Below the pieces are notes generated by a model. The model worked only from the letters and a program-made list of their open reading frames with translations. It was not told where the DNA came from and did no database searches. DNA of 32,447 nt, taken from an archaeon. GTDB taxonomy: Archaea; Thermoproteota; Nitrososphaeria; Nitrososphaerales; CADDZS01. The DNA lies in the NCBI GenBank assembly GCA_029850555.1, contig JARCRS010000118.1, positions 1-32,447 on the forward strand, given 5' to 3'. The position numbers and the translations under genes are program-made. Positions 1 to 8,601 of the stretch are shown in pieces (the stretch's first letter is position 1; every line of letters begins with the position of its first letter).

Positions 1-288
1 TGTAGTTTTTGAGATCTCTACAATCATCTTTGCTGCCGGATGCTGGACATCTATTTCTTTGAGAATTGTGGCTCCGTCATTTGTGATTGTAACGTCACCC
101 AGTGTATCAACAAGCATTTTGTCCATCCCACGTGGTCCAAGACTTGTCTTTACAATCTCAGCTATCAATTTCGCAGCGAAGATATTGTTACGCTGCGAAT
201 CCTTTCCTTTACTCTCCGAGCTCCCTTCCTTCAAAATAAGAACAGGAGCTCCGGATTGCGTCATAGCGGGAATAGCTTGTTGGCTCAT
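1..288 (-). CDS. Thermosome (group II chaperonin) subunit, N-terminal part
   Basis: ATP-driven archaeal chaperonin subunit that folds cytosolic proteins in a double-ring complex. Only the first 96 codons are in the window; the rest lies beyond the left edge. The translation starts with a short flexible tail ([13 protein letters not shown]), then [10 protein letters not shown]. It continues with [19 protein letters not shown] and RGMDKMLVD, and then [14 protein letters not shown]. The [11 protein letters not shown] and NDGATIL stretches are the nucleotide-binding signatures of the TCP-1/thermosome family. The ATG at 288 is supported by an upstream GGAGGT motif and a TATA-like box. It heads away from the chaperone genes to its right, which makes this end of the window a protein-quality-control block. 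Alpha or beta subunit type cannot be decided from this fragment. Confidence 0.93.
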   Translation of the reverse strand, partial: MSQQAIPAMTQSGAPVLILKEGSSESKGKDSQRNNIFAAKLIAEIVKTSLGPRGMDKMLVDTLGDVTITNDGATILKEIDVQHPAAKMIVEISKTT

Positions 289-301
289 GTCCTATTCAAA
301 T

Positions 302-347
302 ACCTCCAGATACTAACAATCGGAGAGGGACACAAAAATTATTTAAA
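302..347 (-). promoter_or_regulatory. Promoter and ribosome binding site of the thermosome gene
   Basis: On the minus strand a TTTAAATA box lies at 340-347 inside a very AT-rich run, about 52 bases before the ATG at 288. A GGAGGT ribosome-binding motif lies at 302-307, 13 bases before the ATG. Box position predicts transcription starting near 315, leaving a short leader. Assignment is by motif and position only. Confidence 0.5.
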
Positions 348-384
348 AATTTCCGTTAAACCGCAAACGACTGGAATTTGAAAG

Positions 385-1092
385 CTACAAGGCCAAGTCT
401 TTTTCCAAGCCCTCGAGCAGCTCACGAACGATTTCTTCCCTCAAATTCACAGATTCTGAAATACCGACTACGTCCTTATTATGAGAGTCGAGTATATGGT
501 ACATAATACGTCGAGTGTCAGCACTGATCTCGGATTCCTTGATTAGCTTAGCTGCTTTGCTCATTGCTAGATTCCTGATAAAAAGAAGGCCCGTCTTTTT
601 ATCTTCGAGTTCTTGAAGATGCTCATCAATGTCAGAGATAACTTTGCCGATAGACCCGATCCTGTTTTGAGACGCGGATGTGGAACGAACAATCTTGTCA
701 ATCCTGCTTACAAGCATATTCGCTTCTTTTGAGGCAGTTCTCTCCAAGTCAGTATTTTCAAGGTCAATCAGTTTGGAGGAGAATAGGTTTGGTGCGAAAT
801 CAACACTTAGCGAAATGCTCTTCTTCAGCACGTACTCCTTTCTGCTTGGCCCATTTGGACTGGGCTCAAGAGAAGATGTTACAATACCTGCTTCCTCTAG
901 TGCGTCTAGGTGCTTTGCGATGAGTTGTTGTCCCACTCCAAGCTCCTTTGAAAGCTGTAGCGGATAGCTGGGCTCCTGACTAAGGCGTTTGATAATTTCG
1001 CGCCGGACGGGGTTCTCTACCATTGAGAGGATAGAGTCGAGTTCTTGTTGCTCTTTGCTCGTTGTCTGATATCTCTGCAAATCTTTGCTCAT
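385..1092 (-). CDS. Winged-helix (ArsR-like) transcriptional regulator with C-terminal helical domain
   Basis: Probable DNA-binding transcription factor of 235 residues. Residues ~17-90 form a winged helix-turn-helix: the helix around ENPVRREIIKRLSQ, the turn and recognition helix around LSKELGVGQQLIAKHLDALEEAGIV, then a wing ending SRKEYVLKK. This is the ArsR-type pattern of archaeal regulators. The remaining ~140 residues are charged and mostly helical, with heptad-like leucines, and may form a dimer or sensor domain. I chose the ATG at 1092; the frame stays open a further 22 codons upstream, but that stretch is Cys/Phe-rich and unlike coding sequence. It sits between the thermosome and hsp20 genes, so control of chaperone genes is a reasonable guess, not shown. 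No metal-binding cysteine motif is seen in the body of the protein. Confidence 0.82.
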   Translation of the reverse strand: MSKDLQRYQTTSKEQQELDSILSMVENPVRREIIKRLSQEPSYPLQLSKELGVGQQLIAKHLDALEEAGIVTSSLEPSPNGPSRKEYVLKKSISLSVDFAPNLFSSKLIDLENTDLERTASKEANMLVSRIDKIVRSTSASQNRIGSIGKVISDIDEHLQELEDKKTGLLFIRNLAMSKAAKLIKESEISADTRRIMYHILDSHNKDVVGISESVNLREEIVRELLEGLEKDLAL

Positions 1093-1227
1093 GCACCAGA
1101 TATTCCATTTAGAGGAGAGAGGAAAAATAAAACAGGAACAAAAAGTTGGAAATGACAAAAAGTGGGGAAAGGTTGCGGGGATAAAACGCCCCGCAAGTGA
1201 AGTCTATTCTATTGCTTATCTGCGACT

Positions 1228-1764
1228 TCACCTTAACTGTACCTTGGTTAACCTTTCCTCGGGATTGGGTTCCTTCTTCGGAATGGTAAGCTGCAGTACA
1301 CCATCCTTCATGGTGCCTTCTACTTTTTGTGGGACTACTTCCTCTGGGAACTCGATTACTCTTTCAAAGGCAGAGTACGCTCTCTCCCTGTGAAGATAGT
1401 TCTTGTTCTTCTGTTCGTTTTGAGTTTGCTGCTCCGCGCGGATGACAAGCCCGTCTCTGTTGATTTTCACGTCCACCTGATCCTTGCTAAAGCCTGGAAG
1501 CTCTGCGTAGATTGTGTAGTGGTCGCCTTCATCGGCGAGATCTACGATTGAAGATCTGATTGGTAGTTGCGATAAAGGTGTACTTGTTGTGATTCCAGTG
1601 AATGGGTAGAATGGAGACATGAGGTCGTCAAACGACCTTCTGAATTGGTCGAAGATGTTGTCGAATCCTGTCGAGAGAGGTGTCTGCTGAGAGTTTGCAA
1701 GCTGGGTTGAAGATGAAGAGTTACTACCACTTGAGTTTCTCCGTCGAATTGTTCTTTGACTCAT
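1228..1764 (-). CDS. hsp20: Small heat shock protein, Hsp20/alpha-crystallin family
   Basis: ATP-independent holdase of 178 residues that keeps unfolding proteins soluble for DnaK/DnaJ or the thermosome. The first ~70 residues are a Ser/Gln-rich, Phe-containing flexible arm (FDNIFDQFRRSFDDLM). The alpha-crystallin domain follows, with VDLADEGDHYTIYAELPGF, DQVDVKINRDGLVIRAE, the loop with YLHRERAYSAFERVIEFP, and the closing GTMKDGVLQLTIPKKE, whose G-x-L motif is the family hallmark. The usual C-terminal I-x-I is reduced to LTIPKK. It is divergent from dnaK across a 156-bp gap, so both genes may share control. A TATA box and a perfect palindrome lie immediately upstream (see 1789-1813). Confidence 0.93.
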   Translation of the reverse strand: MSQRTIRRRNSSGSNSSSSTQLANSQQTPLSTGFDNIFDQFRRSFDDLMSPFYPFTGITTSTPLSQLPIRSSIVDLADEGDHYTIYAELPGFSKDQVDVKINRDGLVIRAEQQTQNEQKNKNYLHRERAYSAFERVIEFPEEVVPQKVEGTMKDGVLQLTIPKKEPNPEERLTKVQLR

Positions 1765-1788
1765 GATCTTTTATCACCGGTAGCCTAC

Positions 1789-1813
1789 TAAGAGTAGACT
1801 ACTCTTATATATA
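1789..1813 (-). promoter_or_regulatory. hsp20 promoter: TATA box overlapping a 19-bp perfect palindrome
   Basis: A perfect inverted repeat with 9-bp arms and one central base lies at 1789-1807 (arm TAAGAGTAG, centre A, arm CTACTCTTA). It overlaps the minus-strand TATA box TATATATAAG at 1804-1813. The box is ~44 bases before the hsp20 ATG, predicting transcription start near 1783, inside or just beyond the palindrome. Such placement fits a dimeric repressor site. A related half-site (TACTCT) recurs at 1838-1843 next to the palindrome ACTATAGT, on the dnaK side. Confidence 0.55.
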
Positions 1814-1920
1814 GGCTCCGTTAATTTTATATTACGATACTCTACTATAGTTAGTAACCAAACTGTGGAACAAGCTAGAGAAACTAGAATATATTTGGAA
1901 ATTGGAAGTGAAAGGGGAAA

Positions 1921-3798
1921 ATGAGCAAGATTATCGGAATAGATCTCGGAACAAGTAATTCAGCAGCGGCAGTGATGATGGGCGGTAGGCCCACTATAAT
2001 CCCGAGTGCTGAAGGAACGAGCGTTGGAGGAAAAGCATTTCCATCGTACGTAGCTTTCACTAAAGATGGTCAATTACTAGTAGGCGAACCAGCGAGAAGA
2101 CAGGCTGTCTCCAATCCTGAAGGAACCATTCAAGCTATAAAGCGAAAGATGGGCACTGACTACAAAGTCCTAGTTTATGGCAAGGACTACACTCCTCAAC
2201 AGATTTCTGCCTTTATCCTTCAGAAGATCAAGACAGATGCTGAAGCTTTCCTGGGCGAAAAAGTATCAAAAGCAGTAATTACGGTTCCAGCATATTTCAA
2301 TGATAATCAAAGGCAAGCTACCAAAGACGCAGGATCGATTGCGGGATTAGAAGTTGTACGAATTATCAACGAGCCTACAGCTGCATCGCTAGCTTACGGT
2401 CTAGACAAGGCAGGCAAAGATCAGAAGATCATGGTATTTGATTTAGGCGGAGGTACTCTTGATGTCACCATAATGGAATTTGGTGGTGGAGTGTTTGAAG
2501 TAAAATCCACAAGCGGAGATACTCAGCTTGGGGGAACAGACATGGATAACATTTTGGTAGATTACATTTCTTCACAATTTCGGAACCAAACAAACATTGA
2601 TCTACGAAACGACAAGGTCGCGATGCAAAGGATCAGAGAGGCAGCAGAGAAGGCGAAGATTGAGCTTTCTACCACGATCACAACCGAGATTAATTTGCCC
2701 TTTATCGCGTCTGATGCATCCGGACCAAAAAACCTTGCTCTCACTTTGAGTAGAGCTAAACTCGAGGAACTAATCGGTCCTGTGATTGAACGCTGCAGAC
2801 AACCCATGACCCAGGCTATAAAGGATGCAAAACTTCAGCCAAACCAAGTTGACAAAATAATTCTAGTTGGAGGCCCGACCAGGATGCCCATTGTACGAAA
2901 CTTCTTAGAACGAATAATGGGCAAGCCAGCTGAGCGAGGAGTAGATCCCATGGAATGCGTAGCCATGGGTGCCTCTATTCAAGGGGCAGTGCTAGCTGGA
3001 GAGGTTACAGATATCTTGCTGCTCGACGTGACGCCTCTATCACTGGGCGTTGAAACCCTTGGCGGCGTATTCACAAAACTCATTGAACGCAACACCACAA
3101 TTCCGACTAAGAAAAGCGAGATTTTCTCAACAGCTGCAGACCTTCAAACTGCAGTGACAGTCCATGTGCTTCAAGGAGAAAGAGCTATGGCACAAGATAA
3201 TGTTAGTCTAGGTAATTTCAATCTAACTGGAATTCCTCCCGCACCGAGAGGAGTACCGCAGATCGAAGTCACTTTCGATATTGACGCGAACGGGATACTG
3301 AATGTTTCAGCTAAAGACCTAGCTACCGGAAAACAAACGGGAATCACAATCACGGCGTCAACTAAGCTCTCCGAAAAAGAGAAAGAGAGGATGGTGAGGG
3401 AAGCCGAACAGTTCGCGGAGGCAGATAGGAAGAAGAAGGAAGAGGCGGAAATCAGAAACCAGGCTGACACACTGATCTACACTGTAGAAAAGACGAAAGC
3501 CGATCTCAAAGACAAGATACCTCAAGAACTCCTCACAAAGCTCGACGATGTAACTAAGAGACTAAAAGATGCCATTTCAGGCAAAGACGTTGAAGCAATC
3601 AAGAAAGAAATAGAAGCCATGAATGCTGTCTTGAAGGAAATCGGAACAATAGCTTACCAACAACAAGCTGCAACTACTGCTTCCTCTGGAGGATCAGGAA
3701 GTTCGACGAGTTCGGGATCGCAAGCGTACTCTACGGGTTCAGCGTCAAACTCAGGTCAAAGAGTTGTCGATGCAGAGTACAAAGTAGATTCGCAGTAG
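1921..3798 (+). CDS. dnaK: Chaperone protein DnaK (Hsp70)
   Basis: Hsp70 of 625 residues, full length; it binds exposed hydrophobic segments under ATP control and cycles with DnaJ. The N-terminal ATPase domain shows [12 protein letters not shown] (phosphate 1), [25 protein letters not shown] (phosphate 2) and VGGPTRMP. The substrate-binding domain contains [20 protein letters not shown] and [16 protein letters not shown] helical lid and a low-complexity Ser/Gly/Gln tail follow, ending [11 protein letters not shown]. The ATG at 1921 follows a purine-rich AAAGGGGAAA stretch. dnaJ starts 45 bases downstream, so the two are probably co-transcribed. No grpE is adjacent. Hsp70 systems in archaea are usually regarded as acquired from bacteria. 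Confidence 0.98.
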   Translation: MSKIIGIDLGTSNSAAAVMMGGRPTIIPSAEGTSVGGKAFPSYVAFTKDGQLLVGEPARRQAVSNPEGTIQAIKRKMGTDYKVLVYGKDYTPQQISAFILQKIKTDAEAFLGEKVSKAVITVPAYFNDNQRQATKDAGSIAGLEVVRIINEPTAASLAYGLDKAGKDQKIMVFDLGGGTLDVTIMEFGGGVFEVKSTSGDTQLGGTDMDNILVDYISSQFRNQTNIDLRNDKVAMQRIREAAEKAKIELSTTITTEINLPFIASDASGPKNLALTLSRAKLEELIGPVIERCRQPMTQAIKDAKLQPNQVDKIILVGGPTRMPIVRNFLERIMGKPAERGVDPMECVAMGASIQGAVLAGEVTDILLLDVTPLSLGVETLGGVFTKLIERNTTIPTKKSEIFSTAADLQTAVTVHVLQGERAMAQDNVSLGNFNLTGIPPAPRGVPQIEVTFDIDANGILNVSAKDLATGKQTGITITASTKLSEKEKERMVREAEQFAEADRKKKEEAEIRNQADTLIYTVEKTKADLKDKIPQELLTKLDDVTKRLKDAISGKDVEAIKKEIEAMNAVLKEIGTIAYQQQAATTASSGGSGSSTSSGSQAYSTGSASNSGQRVVDAEYKVDSQ

Positions 3799-3843
3799 TA
3801 GAGACTAGAAAAAAGAAAATGACGAAGAGCTGAGATCTAAAGA

Positions 3844-4968
3844 ATGTCCTCGTCTTCGATGAAGCGAGATTACTACGAGGTCCTCGGCGTTTCTAAAGTG
3901 GCGACGCCTGATCAAATCAAAGCAGCATACAGGAAGCTTGCGCTACAGTACCATCCGGACAGAAACAAGTCTCCAGGAACCGAAGAGAAGTTCAAGGAAA
4001 TCTCGGAAGCCTACGCTGTCTTATCTGACAACACAAAGCGCTCACTGTATGATCAATACGGACATGAAGGCTTACAGGGAAGATACTCACAAGAGGACGT
4101 TTTCAGAACGACTAACTTCGACGAAATCTTTGGGGACATGGGTTTCGACGGAGGATTCGACGGCATCTTCGAGTCATTCTTTGGGAATTTTGGCGAATCT
4201 AGACGAAGTAGATATCGGCAAAAAGATTACGCTCAGCAAGGGAAGGATCTAACTTACGAACTTGAGCTGACGCTCGAGGAAATAGCATTGGGGACCACGA
4301 AGGAAATTGAGATCCCGAGAACCGAGGCATGCGAAGAATGCAAAGGATCGGGCGCGATGCGGGGAAGTGTCCCAAAGACATGCCCAGAGTGCCGCGGTAC
4401 AGGTCAAGCTCAAAACATGAGTACCTCTGGTTTCTCCACGATTATTAGATTAATAACCTGCAAGAAATGCAAGGGCAGCGGAAGGATGATTGAGAATCCC
4501 TGCAAAGGCTGCAACGGAAACGGAGCAGTTGAACGGATAAGAACTATCAGAGTAGATATTCCGGCCGGGATCGAAGACGGCTCTTCTCTCCGATTAAGAG
4601 GACAGGGTGACTTGGGCGATTCGGGAGAATCAGGAGATCTTTATTTAGTGTGCCGTGAGTTGCCACACAATTTTTTTATCAGAGAGGAAAATAATCTCCA
4701 ATGTCAAGTATCTGTTGGCATTGTTGACGCCGCTCTCGGTTCTCGGATCGCTGTTCCAACTATCGATAGGCAAACTCTGACGGTGAAGGTACCGCCCGGT
4801 ACACAGAATGGAACTATTTTGGGGCTGAAAGGCATGGGAATCAAATTCCCAAATGGTTCCAGAAGAGGGGACCAATTGGTTACAATTAAGGTAAACGTTC
4901 CTACAAGACTTACAGCGAAACAGGTAGAAATTCTCAGGCAATTCAAAGAACTTGAAAAGAAATGTTAG
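3844..4968 (+). CDS. dnaJ: Chaperone protein DnaJ (Hsp40)
   Basis: Co-chaperone of 374 residues that stimulates DnaK ATPase and delivers substrates. The J domain begins YYEVLGVSK and carries the essential HPD at residues 37-39 (YHPDRNK). A Gly/Phe-rich linker follows ([21 protein letters not shown]). The zinc region has all four Cys motifs: [24 protein letters not shown] and CKGCNGNG. The C-terminal substrate-binding beta-domains end with [10 protein letters not shown] and [16 protein letters not shown]. The first ATG (3844) is used here; a second at 3859 (MKRDYYEV) would give the more usual N-terminus. It lies 45 bases after dnaK and is followed within 10 bases by a second Hsp20-like gene. 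Confidence 0.97.
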   Translation: MSSSSMKRDYYEVLGVSKVATPDQIKAAYRKLALQYHPDRNKSPGTEEKFKEISEAYAVLSDNTKRSLYDQYGHEGLQGRYSQEDVFRTTNFDEIFGDMGFDGGFDGIFESFFGNFGESRRSRYRQKDYAQQGKDLTYELELTLEEIALGTTKEIEIPRTEACEECKGSGAMRGSVPKTCPECRGTGQAQNMSTSGFSTIIRLITCKKCKGSGRMIENPCKGCNGNGAVERIRTIRVDIPAGIEDGSSLRLRGQGDLGDSGESGDLYLVCRELPHNFFIREENNLQCQVSVGIVDAALGSRIAVPTIDRQTLTVKVPPGTQNGTILGLKGMGIKFPNGSRRGDQLVTIKVNVPTRLTAKQVEILRQFKELEKKC

Positions 4969-4975
4969 AAGGGCC

Positions 4976-5593
4976 ATGTCTTTGAAAGCGAGAAAAATGA
5001 GAGGAAATAACAGAAAGGGTGATTCAATCTTCAGAGAGGACGAACATAAGGAATCTCGAGGCGAGAATCATAGAGATAGAGTGGATGACCTCTTTGAGGA
5101 TATCGACGTGGAGCTAGATCGTGTTAGCGAGAGACTGAATGATCTCTTTTCTAGGGTTCAATCAATGATAAGAAACTTGACAATGTTTGGCTTTGATCGT
5201 TCTAACACTTCCTCACCTGCGATGCTCCCTGAGCGGATTCTGCCAAGAGAGAATCGTTTTGATCTCGTTAGTTTCAACTCTGAGGTCTTTAGGAGGTTCA
5301 TGCTTACAAGAGAAGAACCTCTAGTCGAGACCGCAATAGATGAAATGCGCGGCGAGCTAAGGATTATCGTGATCATGCCCGGAATAAGAAAGGAGGATAT
5401 CGAGCTAGAATTAACTGAGAACATGGTGACGGCTAGATCTATTTCAAGCGGAGATAACAATCGGAGCATAACGGTTCCACTACCGGTTCCAGTGAAGATC
5501 CGTTCGATAGAAACTACCTATGCTAACGGAGTACTTGAAATGAGGTTGAAAGTCAGGTCACGGAAGAAATACTATAAAGTAAAAATAAAGTGA
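4976..5593 (+). CDS. Divergent Hsp20/alpha-crystallin-like protein
   Basis: A 205-residue protein whose C-terminal ~90 residues resemble an alpha-crystallin domain: PLVETAIDEMRGELRIIVIMPGI, then RKEDIELELTENMVTARS, then the closing ETTYANGVLEMRLKVRSRK, where NGVLEMRL matches the family G-x-L strand. The first ~110 residues are highly charged and helical (VDDLFEDIDVELDRVSERLNDLF), unlike normal Hsp20 arms, so it could be a coiled-coil oligomerisation or adaptor segment. The very end is strongly basic (KKYYKVKIK). I chose the ATG at 4976, 7 bases after dnaJ; a TTG at 4952 would overlap dnaJ by 17 bases. Its place as third gene of a dnaK-dnaJ operon suggests a role in the same folding pathway. 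Confidence 0.8.
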   Translation: MSLKARKMRGNNRKGDSIFREDEHKESRGENHRDRVDDLFEDIDVELDRVSERLNDLFSRVQSMIRNLTMFGFDRSNTSSPAMLPERILPRENRFDLVSFNSEVFRRFMLTREEPLVETAIDEMRGELRIIVIMPGIRKEDIELELTENMVTARSISSGDNNRSITVPLPVPVKIRSIETTYANGVLEMRLKVRSRKKYYKVKIK

Positions 5594-5675
5594 CGCTCTT
5601 CCTTTCTGGACTAAAATTTAGCCCCAAGACATCTAGCTGACCTGTAAAGCGTAAAAACGAGCGACCGAAGCCCAG

Positions 5676-6272
5676 ATGAAAACAATTTTCATTGTTCCAA
5701 AGATGTTCACTTCTGACGAACTCAATGCGCTCAATCCAACTTTACCGGAGGACTATCAAGAAAGGACAAAAGAATTCTGGGATTATATTGAAGAAAAGCT
5801 TAGGAACATAAGGAAAGTTCAGAAGCTGTATTTTGATTCATTGACAACCGATGAACAAGAGAAAGCGCTTGAATTCATCCGAAAAAACAATGAAAAATGC
5901 TACGATCTTGCAAGGAAGTTCAGGGAAGCAGGAGCAAAGATAGAAGCGACAGAGGACCCATTATTGGTTCAGGAAACCATATCTTGGATCTCGATGTTCA
6001 AGAAAGGAGACAAGAGAGATTTCGCGACAGAGGAAATGTTAGCAAAGAATATGGTTGATCGCGAGAAGTACATTGCCCAGAGAATCTCAGAATCCCTCTT
6101 TGAGGGCGAAACGGGCATCTTATTTCTCGCACCAGGAAGAAAAACGAATGAATACATTCCTGCCGACCTTGTACGAATTATAAAAATTCAGCCGTTTGAC
6201 CCTCAGGATTATTTGAATTCGTGGCTTGTTACCTTATCATTGAAGTCCCAACTTAGGAATCAAAGTACATAG
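5676..6272 (+). CDS. Hypothetical protein, 198 residues
   Basis: I do not recognise this protein. It is charged and largely helical, with no signal peptide, no membrane segment and no cysteine pair (one Cys, in NNEKCYDLARKF). Visible stretches include LPEDYQERTKEFWDYIEEKLRNI, YFDSLTTDEQEKALEFIRKN and, near the end, ETGILFLAPGRKTNEYIPADLVRI. The last has a beta-strand/loop look that could be part of a ligand-binding fold. It begins with a clean ATG, is in an ordinary coding style and is preceded by an 82-base gap after the Hsp20-like gene, on the same strand, so it may be read with the dnaK operon. Most likely a real soluble protein of unknown role. Confidence 0.7.
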   Translation: MKTIFIVPKMFTSDELNALNPTLPEDYQERTKEFWDYIEEKLRNIRKVQKLYFDSLTTDEQEKALEFIRKNNEKCYDLARKFREAGAKIEATEDPLLVQETISWISMFKKGDKRDFATEEMLAKNMVDREKYIAQRISESLFEGETGILFLAPGRKTNEYIPADLVRIIKIQPFDPQDYLNSWLVTLSLKSQLRNQST

Positions 6273-6331
6273 TGGTCAGCTCAGAGGCTGTTCTAGCGAG
6301 TAGTCGCTCAGGATCATTGATCAGTTCTCGC

Positions 6332-6380
6332 GCGCTTACGAAGAGAAACTGCTTGTCCACGAGTTTTTCGAGATTAGCGA
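6332..6380 (-). pseudogene. 49-bp remnant of a cyclase (kynurenine-formamidase-like) gene
   Basis: This segment matches 11929-11977, the 3' part of the intact cyclase gene at 11868-12518, at 45 of 49 positions by eye and in the same orientation. Translated on the minus strand it gives ANLEKLVDKQFLFVSA against TNLDKLVDKQFLFVGA in the intact protein. A stop codon lies just upstream in this frame and neither flank matches, so only a scrap of a former paralogue, or a small transferred patch, remains. The rest of the 282-base gap between 6273 and 6554 shows no convincing gene. Confidence 0.6.
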
Positions 6381-6554
6381 TGGCCGAAAGTTAAATCGCA
6401 ACATGTTCTTCTACATTCGACATCAATCAACAGAGCCGTACCACTCATCACGATTGGGAACGAATATCTTCTTCTATCGCGCTGAGCGGTTTGTACCCGT
6501 TCCTGATCGTGATCATCACCGAGGCAAGGTAGCAAAATAAAAGTCCCAGCTTCT

Positions 6555-7118
6555 TCAAATAATATCTTCTTCGCCTTTCACCTCTCTACTAACCAGCTTC
6601 ATTCTTTCCAAGAATTTTATCAAAGAATCGACGCATTCTCCGGGCTTGCTCGACTCCGTATCAATTGTTATGTCAGGGCACCGCGGTTCTTCGTAGGCTT
6701 GTTGAACTCCAGTCATGTCGCTTATCTCTCCTGTATGCGCCATAGCATACAGTCTCTTTGGATCCCGCCCTTCACAAGTCGTTAGAGCGGCCTTGACGTA
6801 GACTTCGACAAATCTATTCCTTCCTATGATCTCCCTTGCAGTCTCTCTTGACGACCTGAACGGTGATATTGATGAGACAATACATACGACACCATTTCTT
6901 GAGAGAAGATTCGCAAGATAAGCGATCCGGCTCGCATGTTCCTCTCTGTCCTTCCTAGAGAATCCGAGTCTCCTTGAAAGATCCCTCCTAATCTGGCCGC
7001 CCTCGAGGAGCTCCACGCGTCGAGAAAAGTCTGTCTCGAGCCTGAACTTAAGTAACAACGCAAGCGTAGATTTCCCAGAGGCTGGGAGGCCCGTAAGCCA
7101 AATGGTGAATCCGTTCAT
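6555..7118 (-). CDS. cysC: Adenylylsulfate (APS) kinase
   Basis: Phosphorylates APS to PAPS with ATP, the step after ATP sulfurylase. The protein (187 residues) opens MNGFTIWLTGLPASGKST, a P-loop in the usual place for CysC. Further family stretches are LGFSRKDREEH, SPFRSSRE (usually SPYR), FVEVYVKAALTTCEGRDPKRLY, the lid region HTGEISDMTGVQQAYEEP and CPDITIDTE. The usual DGD-type motif after the first beta strand reads LEGGQIRRDL, so the normal second aspartate is a glycine. I chose the ATG at 7118; the frame is open 33 codons upstream, but that part has no family likeness. It lies 249 bases after sat on the same strand, possibly with its own promoter. Confidence 0.9.
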   Translation of the reverse strand: MNGFTIWLTGLPASGKSTLALLLKFRLETDFSRRVELLEGGQIRRDLSRRLGFSRKDREEHASRIAYLANLLSRNGVVCIVSSISPFRSSRETAREIIGRNRFVEVYVKAALTTCEGRDPKRLYAMAHTGEISDMTGVQQAYEEPRCPDITIDTESSKPGECVDSLIKFLERMKLVSREVKGEEDII

Positions 7119-7367
7119 CCTTGCATAGTCTGCATCATGGTCTCTTTCTCCCTCTTGCCTTGGAAACATCCGCATAGATTTCGCTTTCCTGCCTGACTGG
7201 TTTGTTCTAAACAACAAGATTTAGGCAATGACATCCTATTATATTCTCTCTTCGCGTGGCTTTGGACTTTTGCTGAGTGTCCATGCAATCTTCGAGCGTG
7301 AGCGTGCTTGGCTTCGGGCTGATAAATTACGGCAGTAGAACAACTTCAGAACGCTAAACTCTTATCA

Positions 7368-8540
7368 TTATTCTAGTATTACATCTCCCTGATTCAAAAC
7401 TTTGATGACTTCTGGTCTAAGGATCTCGCTTGGAAGTTCCATACCTTTCTTCAGCATCTCCCTCATTTTCGTTTGACTGATCAACACATGGCTTTCTTGA
7501 GTATGCGGACAGGTATTCTCGGTCGCCATAGATCGGCAAGCTCTACAGTAAAATGTCTCTTTGTAACGAAGCGGCGTGATTCCGACATCGAATTCGTCGA
7601 ATATCTTATGACACGCGTATGGATCGTAGAACTTACCAACTCCCGCCTGGTCTCTGCCAACGATGTAGTGAGTTGCGCCGTAGTTCTTGCGAACTATGGC
7701 GTAAAAGAGGGCAGCTTTAGGGCCAGCATATCTCATCGTTATAGATAGCGAGGAAAGCACTACCTTGTCCTTCGGGTAATAGCCATCAACGACCTGTTTG
7801 TAGGCTTCCATTATCACATGTGGTTTGTAATCACCCTTCTTTAGGCGGCCTATCACGGGTTGGATGAACAGTCCGTCGATCTCAGAATTTTCAAGAGATA
7901 CTTTTTGGATGTACTCATGCGCTGTGTGTGGCGGGTTCCGGCACTGGTAGGCTACAACATTTTTCCAACCTTTGGCCTTGAATAGATCCCTCGTCTCTTT
8001 TGGAGAGAGCTCATATTTGACCGTAGGTAGTTCGAGTCTTCGAATCAGTTTGACTTTTCCTGCAAGCGCCGTGCTTCCATAGTTGTAGAAAATATCGTAA
8101 ACATTTGGATGACTGGTGTCAGTTGTGCCATAAGCAGTCTTTGCAAAATCTTCCTTTGAATATTCGAATTTTTCGCTTACATTTAGAATTGCAAATGGTT
8201 GCTTGTCCCAATCTAACAGGGCAATCTCTTCTCCTTCCTTGATCTCCTTTGCGTTTTCATCTTCATTAGGAATTGTAATAATTATTGGAATCGTCCAAGG
8301 CAAACCATTTGGTAATCTGTTGTTTTTGACAATGGATTCGAATGTGGTTGAATCAACGAAACCATCAAGAGGGCTATACGCTCCATTGGCTATCTTCTCT
8401 GAATCGTAAATGAAATCGATGAAAGGTTGTATTCCGGTCATATCTTTGGTTTCGCGAAGCTTCTGATCCGCCTCCTCTGATGGAAGAACCTGATCTACGA
8501 GAGCACCGCCGTAGGGCTCGCCAAGTATGCTCATGTTCAT
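7368..8540 (-). CDS. sat: Sulfate adenylyltransferase (ATP sulfurylase)
   Basis: Catalyses sulfate + ATP = APS + pyrophosphate, or the reverse when sulfite is oxidised. It is the full-length monofunctional type, 390 residues. The active-site QCRNPPHTAH supplies the Q-x-R-N and H-x-x-H motifs near residue 200; further motifs are TMRYAGPKAALFYAIVRKNYG and the VGRDQAGVG loop. A C-x-x-C ... C-x-H set (YCRACRSM ... TCPHT) near residues 332-346 fits the zinc site of archaeal and bacterial homotetrameric Sat. No APS kinase domain is fused; kinase is a separate gene downstream. The ATG at 8540 is used; a GTG at 8549 would add three residues. It follows aprA by 61 bases and is probably in the same operon. 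Confidence 0.97.
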   Translation of the reverse strand: MNMSILGEPYGGALVDQVLPSEEADQKLRETKDMTGIQPFIDFIYDSEKIANGAYSPLDGFVDSTTFESIVKNNRLPNGLPWTIPIIITIPNEDENAKEIKEGEEIALLDWDKQPFAILNVSEKFEYSKEDFAKTAYGTTDTSHPNVYDIFYNYGSTALAGKVKLIRRLELPTVKYELSPKETRDLFKAKGWKNVVAYQCRNPPHTAHEYIQKVSLENSEIDGLFIQPVIGRLKKGDYKPHVIMEAYKQVVDGYYPKDKVVLSSLSITMRYAGPKAALFYAIVRKNYGATHYIVGRDQAGVGKFYDPYACHKIFDEFDVGITPLRYKETFYCRACRSMATENTCPHTQESHVLISQTKMREMLKKGMELPSEILRPEVIKVLNQGDVILE

Positions 8541-8601
8541 CTTTTCCACTTGCTCGGACTATCTCGAATCTATTTGAGACACAGCCCAGCTTTTCCTCGC
8601 A

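Noticed and set aside
40-381. Plus-strand ORFs across the thermosome 5' end
   Set aside because: They are antisense to a clear thermosome coding frame and have no family likeness.
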